DNA of 6,903 nucleotides from the NCBI GenBank assembly GCA_001771055.1, contig MESS01000044.1:13332-20234 (forward strand). The letters are read 5' to 3'. The notes below the pieces were generated by a model. The model was given only the letters and a program-made list of their open reading frames with translations. It made no database searches and had not been told where the DNA came from. Positions 1 through 5,918 of this stretch are shown piece by piece. Within the stretch, counting starts at the first letter, position 1. Every line of letters starts with the position of its first letter. Position numbers and translations under genes: made by a program. This DNA comes from Caldithrix sp. RBG_13_44_9. GTDB lineage: Bacteria > Calditrichota > Calditrichia > RBG-13-44-9.

Positions 1-18
1 ATATATCCATAACAATTT

Positions 19-789
19 TCAATTGGCGATAATAAGTTGTCTGGTTTTAGGTCCAATTTCTATAAAATAAGAGTTCGAGTCAATTGCTTCGTTAATTTTG
101 ATATTTTTATGTAAAATGGCAACCATTTCTTTTCTTTGCGGCAAAATGATGCGGGTAAGGCGGGGAAAAAACAAACCTTTATAGGAGGAATAGTTTTTAA
201 ATTCCTGCTTCAGGATCATTTTACCATCCTGATAATACTCCATCCATTCTAGTGTTCCATCTTGCTTGTTTACTTTATAGCGGCTTTCCTGCTGATCCAC
301 CTGGGACCTGAAAAGGCCCTGCTCTTCATCAATCAGGATGATATCTTCAGGTAAGGGGGCGAATCCGATAAAAGCGTTCTTCAATTGCCGGAGTGTTAGA
401 CTGGTTTCCAGAAAGGTGCTGTAAAGAGGATCGTCCACTGATCCGGCGAGAAACTGGTTATTAAACTGGTTATATAGAATAAATCGGTCTTTTCCAATAA
501 AAATCTTACCCAGATCCATTCCCAGAAAACCTTCTGCCTGCATAAATAGAGTATCAGGTGCAGTGAAAACCAGCGCCACGGTAATAGTAGTAGCCAGGCT
601 GGGGGATTCGAGGCTGATGCGAGCCTCACTTTTTAGTGATTGTAGTCTTAAATGAATTTGCCGGTAGAATGAGGGCCACTGTGCCAGGGTGGTGAATTTC
701 ACCTCGGATGTCCGCTGAATCGGATGGGATGCACAATCCCAAAAAATTGGCAGGCAAAATAGGAAAAATCCATATATCCAATATTTCAT
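19..789 (-). CDS. DUF4292 / LolB-like putative envelope lipoprotein
   Basis: The protein has 256 residues. It opens with a hydrophobic signal segment (residues 3-17) followed by Cys19, so it is probably exported and perhaps lipid-anchored; the residue before the cysteine is Asp (F-W-D-C), which is a poor lipobox. The rest is beta-rich. Around residues 70-145 it follows the order seen in the DUF4292/LolB-like fold: a strand ending in T-A-P-D-T-L, a G-M-D-L-G turn, an I-G-K-D-R-F-I-L-Y strand (the family's 'DSV.v.d' position), then a hydrophobic L-R-Q-L-K-N-A-F-I-G helix. A second half of Y/F-rich strands ends at about residue 250. LolB-fold proteins bind lipoprotein acyl chains, but the exact role of DUF4292 members is not established, so any lipid-carrier role here is inference. 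Its ATG overlaps the stop of the upstream TPR gene by 4 bases (ATGA), implying translational coupling; only a weak GAGAAG lies 11 nt upstream. The family call rests on pattern, not alignment. Confidence 0.72.
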   Translation of the reverse strand: MKYWIYGFFLFCLPIFWDCASHPIQRTSEVKFTTLAQWPSFYRQIHLRLQSLKSEARISLESPSLATTITVALVFTAPDTLFMQAEGFLGMDLGKIFIGKDRFILYNQFNNQFLAGSVDDPLYSTFLETSLTLRQLKNAFIGFAPLPEDIILIDEEQGLFRSQVDQQESRYKVNKQDGTLEWMEYYQDGKMILKQEFKNYSSYKGLFFPRLTRIILPQRKEMVAILHKNIKINEAIDSNSYFIEIGPKTRQLIIAN

Positions 790-2471
790 AAATTCTGAAT
801 CTTCTCGGCCAGGTTGGAATTATCAGGATCCTTTTCCAGGGCTTTCTGCCAGTAAATTTTAGCTTGGTCGGGTTGATCTAATTTTAAATAAACATCTCCC
901 ATATGTTCCAATACCTCTGAACTCTCCTCGCGGGAATTCAAGGCCTTTTGGATAAATTCCAACGCCCGGGGATAGTCACCCAATTTATAATAGATCCATC
1001 CTTTAGTGTCTAAATAAGCTCCGTTTTCAGGATCTATTTCCAGTGCCCGGGTGACCAACTCCAGAGCTTTGGGTAGTTCCATATCACGCTGGGCCAGGGA
1101 GTAACTGTAGTTATTTAAGAGAAGGGCATTATCCGGGGCCTTTTGAATCGCTGTTACATAAAGGGAATCCGATTTATCCCACATTTTCAATTTGTCATAA
1201 ACCGCTGCGATGGACGAGATGGTGCTGATATTGGTGCTGTCTATTTTCAAAGCCTTCTCTAAAGGACTAATGGCTTCCTGATCTCGACCTACCTGACTAA
1301 GAGTGGAACCATAAATGGACAAAAGATCTGGGTCATCGGTATGCAGTGTGAGCGCACGTTCCAGCACTTTCAGACTGCTTTGATAATTGTTTTGCCGGTT
1401 GTGCATCACTGCCAGGAATAACCAGGCAAACCGGTTATCCGGATTTTCTTCAGTCAGAGAGCTAAAATATTTTTCGGCCTCGGGATAGTTTTCTTCTTCA
1501 AATGCAATACGTCCTAAAAGCTCATAGGCTGCCAGCCGGTAAGTTTCGTCAGTGACAATTGGCTGCAAAGCGATCTTGGCTTCAGTCCTTTTTTCCTGCA
1601 AATAATAAGTCTCCGCCAACATCAGGCGCATTTGCGGATTCTCCTGTTTCTGAAGAAGTACTTCATAAAAACTGGCCATTTCCTCCAATTGACCGGTGGA
1701 CCGGTAGAGACGGTATAGTCTGTTGAGAACATCCTCATTTAACGGCTCTAAGAGAAGGATATTTTTATAGATTTTAAGGGCATTGACGGTATCTTTTTGA
1801 ATTTCATAGAGATTACCCAGCACAAAGAGAGTGTTCAAGTCACTCGAATCTTTGTTCACCACTTCTTGCAATACTTTTTGTGCTTCGTTGGTATTTTTCA
1901 GCCGGATATTAGCTAAGGCATATTGAATGGCATATTTACTGTCATCAGGATAGTAGGACATCATTCTTTTGTAGAAATTCATTAACTCCTGTTCCATCTT
2001 CAGGTGAGTATATAAAAAAATGAGATTGTTCTGGGTGGAACTATTATAAGGATCCAGTGCAAGCAAACGGTTGTAATAGAAAATTGACTTTTGAAAATTT
2101 TGTTGATTGTAATGAGCTTCCGCCAGATAATTCAACGTTTCCCGATCTCCCGGATTATACTTCTCAGATTTTTCTAAATAGCTAATAGCACTTTCATATG
2201 TTTGTAATCTGAGAAGATTGCGGGCAATGGCTTTTAATATTTGCGAGGAGGTTGAATCATACAGCAGGGCCTGATAATATTCAATCAGCGCCCGTTCATA
2301 TTGATCCTGAAAATCCAGCAAAGCACCATTGAAATAATGGTCATAGGCTTTGTCAAGTTTTTGCTTCTGTATTTCCGAAAGAACTTCCGGTTTTCTGGTT
2401 TTTGACTGTGAAGAACAGCTGGCCAGAGTGACGGTCAATAAGAGAATTAAAAGATATCGAAATTTATTCAT
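786..2471 (-). CDS. TPR-repeat lipoprotein
   Basis: The protein has 561 residues. It begins with a clear lipoprotein signal peptide: a basic start, a Leu-rich core at residues 7-16 and the lipobox L16-A17-S18-C19, so the mature protein should be acylated at Cys19 and face the periplasm or outer membrane. From about residue 40 to the C-terminus it is built of tandem helical hairpins with a 34-residue period, roughly fifteen tetratricopeptide repeats; many end in P-D/E-N/D (for example E-I-D-P-E-N and E-K-D-P-D-N). The last repeats carry the D-T-K-G-W-I-Y-Y (488-495), H-M-G-D-V-Y (523-528) and Y-W-Q-K-A-L signatures found in widespread exported TPR proteins. TPRs are protein-binding scaffolds, and the partner cannot be read from sequence. 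It is first in a leftward operon, overlapping the DUF4292-like gene by 4 bases. The start is the ATG directly before the signal peptide; no good Shine-Dalgarno precedes it, which is common in Bacteroidota. It shows no catalytic motifs. Confidence 0.88.
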   Translation of the reverse strand: MNKFRYLLILLLTVTLASCSSQSKTRKPEVLSEIQKQKLDKAYDHYFNGALLDFQDQYERALIEYYQALLYDSTSSQILKAIARNLLRLQTYESAISYLEKSEKYNPGDRETLNYLAEAHYNQQNFQKSIFYYNRLLALDPYNSSTQNNLIFLYTHLKMEQELMNFYKRMMSYYPDDSKYAIQYALANIRLKNTNEAQKVLQEVVNKDSSDLNTLFVLGNLYEIQKDTVNALKIYKNILLLEPLNEDVLNRLYRLYRSTGQLEEMASFYEVLLQKQENPQMRLMLAETYYLQEKRTEAKIALQPIVTDETYRLAAYELLGRIAFEEENYPEAEKYFSSLTEENPDNRFAWLFLAVMHNRQNNYQSSLKVLERALTLHTDDPDLLSIYGSTLSQVGRDQEAISPLEKALKIDSTNISTISSIAAVYDKLKMWDKSDSLYVTAIQKAPDNALLLNNYSYSLAQRDMELPKALELVTRALEIDPENGAYLDTKGWIYYKLGDYPRALEFIQKALNSREESSEVLEHMGDVYLKLDQPDQAKIYWQKALEKDPDNSNLAEKIQNL

Positions 2472-2550
2472 ATCGTATGGTCATTATTATTTTCAGGCTC
2501 CAATTTAATTCGAATTCGCTGAGAATACTATCGGGAATTAATGAAAAAAC

Positions 2551-2581
2551 TTGCATTATTTAGGGTCACATTCTAACTTCA
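2551..2581 (+). promoter_or_regulatory. Possible Bacteroidota-type promoter for the PBP gene
   Basis: A TTG at 2551-2553 lies 20 bases before TAACTTCA at 2574-2581. This resembles the Bacteroidota sigma-ABfr pattern (-33 TTG, about 20 bases, -7 TAnnTTTG), though the last bases of the -7 box do not fit. The site would give a leader of roughly 85 bases before the TTG start. A match this loose can occur by chance, and the host phylum is itself inferred. Confidence 0.2.
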
Positions 2582-2662
2582 AATGATTTAATTAAATGAA
2601 AGAGTAGTTTTCTTGTTCCAGCATCTTCATTTTTATGGCATTTAAAATATTAAAAAATTAGT

Positions 2663-2668
2663 GAAGGA
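2663..2668 (+). promoter_or_regulatory. Ribosome binding site for the PBP gene
   Basis: GAAGGA ends 5 bases before the TTG at 2674. An in-frame TGA sits at 2662-2664, so the TTG is the first possible start. The good Shine-Dalgarno match therefore supports TTG as the true initiation codon. Confidence 0.7.
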
Positions 2669-2673
2669 ACACC

Positions 2674-4761
2674 TTGAGTATCCAAAACAAAAATAGCCTG
2701 TTGAAAAGCATAAAGACCCATCGTACTAAAGCTGTCCTCATTACTCTGGCGGTTATTTTTCTGGTCTATTTTATTTTCCTGATCAGCGGTTTACCGTCCC
2801 TTACTAAGCTTGAAAATATTGATCCGGCCCTGGTGACCCGGGTTTATTCCGAAGATGGTGAGTTGATCCATGAACTGTTCAAGTTCAACCGGGTCTCCGT
2901 TCCAATTGAAAAGATTCCAGAACATACTGTTGCAGCTCTGTTGTCTACCGAAGACCGCAGATTTTATAATCACTGGGGAATAGATGTAAAACGCATCCCC
3001 AAAGTGATATTTGTGAATGTGACTTCATTCAGCTTCAGCCAGGGTTTCAGCACCATCACCATGCAGCTGGCCAGAAATCTCTATTTTGGATTTCACAAAA
3101 CCATTAACCGAAAATTACGGGAAATTATTACCGCCATTCAGATTGAGCGAACCTATTCCAAACAAGAAATTCTGGAAATGTATCTCAATGTTGCCTATTT
3201 TGGGGAGGGGGTGTATGGGATACAGGCGGCTGCCAAAAAGTATTTTGATAAAGATGCCTATGATTTGACAATCGAAGAAAGTGCCACCCTGATCCCAATT
3301 CTGAATCTACCGGCTTATTATTCTCCCTTTAATCATCCGGACCGGGCTTATAGCAGGAGAAATCTGGTTTTACGGAATATGGTAACCACCGGGGACCTTT
3401 CCCGGTCGGAATATGATAGTCTGAGCCAGCTTCCCATCAAAGTGAAGGAATTTCTGGCGCAAGGTAAAATTGCTCCCTACTTCACTGAATATGTCCGCCA
3501 GCAGCTCCAAATTATTGGAGATTCCCTGGGAGTGAATGTGTATGAAGATGGTCTGAATGTCTTTACGACTCTGAACACTAAGGTCCAAACTGCCGTTGAT
3601 TCAGCTATTTTTCTAAATTTATCGGAACTGCAGAGCAGGGTGGAACAAAAATTAATACCATTAAAGAAAAAACTTAACCTGTCTGACTCAATTTTCACTG
3701 AGAAATCCAAGGTTCAAATTGCCTTTGTGGTGCTGAATCATCACAATGGACACATTATGGCAATGGTGGGTGGCCGTGACTTTGTCGAATCTAAATTCAA
3801 CCGGGCAGTGCAAGCAAAACGACAGCCAGGATCCGCTTTTAAACCTTTTCTCTACACTGCTGCCATTGATAATGGATACACTACTATCGATAAATTTCTC
3901 AACCAGCCGGTAGTGGTGAATAATCCGGATGGAACTCGCTGGGATCCGGAAAATTATGACAAAACCTTTGGAGGTCTTACTACCATACGGGAGGCGGTGA
4001 AAAACTCCATTAATTTGGTCGCGGTGCGCTTGATCCTGGAAATTACTCCAGCCGCTGTGGTGGATTACGCTCATAAAATGGGATTGAGAACCCCGTTACG
4101 GCCTTTTCCTACCCTGGCCCTGGGCAGCTCAGAAGTAATCCCTCTCGAACTGGTATCAGCCTTTGGCATTTATGCCAATCAGGGGGTCCGGGTAGAACCA
4201 ATCTCAATTTCGCGGATCGAAGACCGCTATGGTAATGTCATTTATAAAACCGCAGCCAGAAGAAATGAAATCTTGAGTAAAGCCACGGCCTATATTATGA
4301 CCAATCTGCTGGAAACCGCGGTCAATGAAGGAACCGGTGCCCGCTTGCGTTGGAAGTTTGGATTTACCAAACCTGCTGCCGGGAAAACCGGCACTACCAA
4401 TGATTTCACCGACGCCTGGTTCCTTGGTTTTACCCCGGCTCTTACCGCCGGCGTGTGGGTAGGACTGGATGATCCGCAGATATCACTGGGGAGAGGGGAA
4501 TCGGGGATGGTCGCCGCCCTTCCGTTCTGGGCAGATTTCATCAACCGGGTTTACAGTTACCTGAATATTGCCGAAGAACGGTTTCAACAACCGGCCGATG
4601 TAATCCAGCTCCAGGTTTGCGAAGAAAGCAGTCAGCTGGCCGGGAATTATTGTCCCAAGATCCTCAATGAAATTTTTAATATTAAATATCATCCCACTGA
4701 AATGTGCCAGACTCATCGCAGTCCATCGGTCAATAAGAAGAAAAAAAATGTCATTTTCTAA
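2674..4761 (+). CDS. mrcA: Bifunctional class A penicillin-binding protein (PBP1A)
   Basis: This 695-residue enzyme polymerises lipid II into glycan strands and crosslinks the stem peptides, on the outer face of the inner membrane. A short basic cytoplasmic tail precedes one membrane segment (about residues 19-38). The GT51 glycosyltransferase domain follows, with E93-D-R-R-F-Y-N-H-W-G-I-D (E93 the catalytic glutamate), G124-F-S-T-I-T-M-Q-L-A-R-N, R146-K-x-x-E150 (probable second glutamate) and the I-L-E-M-Y-L-N / Y-F-G-E-G-V-Y-G-I-Q-A-A motifs. After a linker comes the transpeptidase domain with nucleophile S387-A-F-K390, S445-I-N447 and K571-T-G573-T. All catalytic motifs are intact. The C-terminus has three cysteines (649, 660, 678) and ends in a lysine-rich tail. 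It is shorter than E. coli PBP1a (about 850 residues). The symbol mrcA denotes the class A family, not proven orthology. The start is TTG, supported by GAAGGA 5 bases upstream and an in-frame stop at 2662. It is the first gene of the rightward set. Confidence 0.95.
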   Translation: MSIQNKNSLLKSIKTHRTKAVLITLAVIFLVYFIFLISGLPSLTKLENIDPALVTRVYSEDGELIHELFKFNRVSVPIEKIPEHTVAALLSTEDRRFYNHWGIDVKRIPKVIFVNVTSFSFSQGFSTITMQLARNLYFGFHKTINRKLREIITAIQIERTYSKQEILEMYLNVAYFGEGVYGIQAAAKKYFDKDAYDLTIEESATLIPILNLPAYYSPFNHPDRAYSRRNLVLRNMVTTGDLSRSEYDSLSQLPIKVKEFLAQGKIAPYFTEYVRQQLQIIGDSLGVNVYEDGLNVFTTLNTKVQTAVDSAIFLNLSELQSRVEQKLIPLKKKLNLSDSIFTEKSKVQIAFVVLNHHNGHIMAMVGGRDFVESKFNRAVQAKRQPGSAFKPFLYTAAIDNGYTTIDKFLNQPVVVNNPDGTRWDPENYDKTFGGLTTIREAVKNSINLVAVRLILEITPAAVVDYAHKMGLRTPLRPFPTLALGSSEVIPLELVSAFGIYANQGVRVEPISISRIEDRYGNVIYKTAARRNEILSKATAYIMTNLLETAVNEGTGARLRWKFGFTKPAAGKTGTTNDFTDAWFLGFTPALTAGVWVGLDDPQISLGRGESGMVAALPFWADFINRVYSYLNIAEERFQQPADVIQLQVCEESSQLAGNYCPKILNEIFNIKYHPTEMCQTHRSPSVNKKKKNVIF

Positions 4762-4764
4762 ATT

Positions 4765-4787
4765 CCATGAAATCCATACTTTCATGG
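4765..4787 (+). repeat. Perfect inverted repeat (hairpin) just after the PBP stop
   Basis: CCATGAAA (4765-4772) and TTTCATGG (4780-4787) are perfect reverse complements around a 7-base loop, starting 3 bases after the PBP stop codon. The position fits a 3' hairpin that terminates transcription or protects the mRNA end. However, the stem has only three G-C pairs and no T-run follows, so it is not a canonical intrinsic terminator. A second, weaker pairing, CTGCAA (4804-4809) with TTGCAG (4822-4827), lies downstream. Confidence 0.5.
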
Positions 4788-4863
4788 CACCGGCAATTTT
4801 AAGCTGCAACAAATATTGGTATTGCAGGCATTGATTGAAGACTAAAGGTTCAAAACTCCTTCT

Positions 4864-5820
4864 TTGAAATCCGTGAAAGAACAGAAATCTGGTTGTATCG
4901 GGAAAGTCCTTAAATCAACCCGAAATCATTATCTGGTCAAAACCGATTCGGCAGTTCTCAAATGTATTGTCCGGGGCAGAGTGGTGGGAAGTGTTTCCAG
5001 TGAGCACTCAGCAGTAAAAGTTGGTGATGATGTGTGGGTGGAACCGCTTTCCTCCAATGAAGGTGCAATTCAAGAAATTCTTCCTCGCCGGTCCAAGTTA
5101 AGCAGGGCTGTTGAGGGAAAAGCTTATCGGGAACACCTCATCGCGGTTAATATTGATCAAATGATCATCATCGTGTCGGTGAAGCAGCCGGAATTTAAAT
5201 CCGGTCTATTGGACCGGTATCTGGTAATTGCTGAAAAAAATGGTTTAAAAAGTATCATCTGCTTAAATAAAATTGATCTGGCTGAAAAATCAATTTTCGA
5301 TGAGACTGCTTCGTGGTATCAAAAACTGGGTTACCCTTTTCATTACACCTCCGCTCTCACCGGTGAGGGGATGGAGGAATTCAAATCATTTTTAAAAGGA
5401 AAGGTTTCAGTACTGGTGGGGCACTCGGGCGTGGGGAAAAGTTCGATGATTCTAAAAATCGAACCAGCCATAGACCTGAAAATATCTGAGATCAGCCAGA
5501 AAACTAATAAAGGCAAACATTCTACGAGCTACGTGGAATTATTCCCGCTGTCTTTTGGGGGATATCTGATTGATACCCCCGGGATCCGTGAATTGGGTCT
5601 ATGGGACATATATCAAAATGAACTCAAGCAATACTTCATGGAGTTTGCCAAACTTGAGCAGGATTGTCAATTTAATGATTGCAGGCATTTAAAAGAGCCG
5701 GGATGTGCGGTAAAGAAAGCAGTTGAAAAAGCAAAAATTTCTGGTGAAAGATACAAAAATTATTGTAATATTTACTCTGACTTACGGGCTGCACCTTATG
5801 AACTGATAAAACGGCGCTAA
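4864..5820 (+). CDS. rsgA: Small ribosomal subunit biogenesis GTPase RsgA
   Basis: This 318-residue protein is a circularly permuted GTPase that acts late in 30S subunit maturation, binding near the decoding site and leaving on GTP hydrolysis. An N-terminal OB-fold (about residues 10-75; G-x-V-x-K start, V-G-D-D-V-W-V-E) is followed by the G motifs in the permuted order: G4 N135-K-I-D138, G5-like T162-S-A-L, G1 (P-loop) G186-H-S-G-V-G-K-S193, G2 region G217-K-H-S-T-S, and G3 D237-T-P-G240. The C-terminal zinc domain shows C268-x4-C273-x-H275-x5-C281, a complete ligand set. Length is typical of the family. The start is uncertain: an in-frame stop at 4843 leaves TTG at 4864 or GTG at 4873, and neither has a well-spaced Shine-Dalgarno (AAAGG at 4844-4848 is 15 bases from the TTG). 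It follows the PBP gene after 102 bases and precedes waaA by 98 bases; co-transcription is plausible but not shown. Confidence 0.95.
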   Translation: MKSVKEQKSGCIGKVLKSTRNHYLVKTDSAVLKCIVRGRVVGSVSSEHSAVKVGDDVWVEPLSSNEGAIQEILPRRSKLSRAVEGKAYREHLIAVNIDQMIIIVSVKQPEFKSGLLDRYLVIAEKNGLKSIICLNKIDLAEKSIFDETASWYQKLGYPFHYTSALTGEGMEEFKSFLKGKVSVLVGHSGVGKSSMILKIEPAIDLKISEISQKTNKGKHSTSYVELFPLSFGGYLIDTPGIRELGLWDIYQNELKQYFMEFAKLEQDCQFNDCRHLKEPGCAVKKAVEKAKISGERYKNYCNIYSDLRAAPYELIKRR

Positions 5821-5918
5821 GCTTTGTTATTTATAACCATGCTGGTTCACATGGTAAATGGGTGGGGGCAACTGATGTAGAGATCGATGGCAACTCATAT
5901 TCTGATGGAGTGTAGATA
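5821..5918 (+). repeat. rsgA-waaA intergenic region with overlapping inverted repeats
   Basis: The 98-base gap holds two mutually exclusive short hairpins: AACCA (5835-5839) can pair with TGGTT (5843-5847), or ACCATG (5836-5841) with CATGGT (5850-5855). It also holds the direct repeat GGCAACT (5867-5873 and 5889-5895), 22 bases apart start to start. No T-run follows the hairpins, so terminator function is doubtful. The end of the gap contains the waaA ribosome binding site. Confidence 0.35.
5907..5910 (+). promoter_or_regulatory. Ribosome binding site for waaA
   Basis: GGAG lies 8 bases before the GTG at 5919. The waaA frame is closed by a TAG at 5913-5915, so this GTG is the first available start. 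The spacing supports it as the initiation codon. Confidence 0.65.

Larger units (their letters stand above)
2472..2673. promoter_or_regulatory. Divergent intergenic region between TPR operon and PBP gene
   Basis: This 202-bp AT-rich, non-coding stretch lies between two divergently transcribed genes, so it must hold the promoter for each direction unless transcription enters from elsewhere. It contains two perfect palindromes: AATTCGAATT at 2507-2516 and ATTTAATTAAAT at 2586-2597. Either could be an operator, but AT-rich palindromes also arise by chance. The last 35 bases before the PBP ribosome binding site are almost pure A and T. I could not identify a convincing sigma-70 promoter for the minus-strand genes. 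Confidence 0.55.

Noticed and set aside
1..10. Start of a third leftward gene (ATG at 10-8, minus strand)
   Set aside because: Only three codons are inside the window and no Shine-Dalgarno is visible, so it is not listed as a gene, only noted as a possibility.
3688..4074. 128-codon open frame on the minus strand inside the PBP gene
   Set aside because: It lies wholly antisense to the intact, motif-rich transpeptidase domain, has no recognisable domain and no ribosome binding context; it is a shadow frame.
4767..4799. Eleven-codon ATG mini-ORF after the PBP stop
   Set aside because: Lies in the hairpin with no Shine-Dalgarno; too short to support.
4483..4812. 109-codon minus-strand open frame spanning the PBP 3' end and spacer
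   Set aside because: Mostly antisense to the conserved PBP C-terminal coding sequence, with a composition that reflects the opposite strand; no family resemblance.
5839..5880. Thirteen-codon ATG mini-ORF between rsgA and waaA, a possible leader peptide
   Set aside because: No ribosome binding site, no regulatory codon run, and it overlaps the inverted repeats; chance open frame is the simplest reading.
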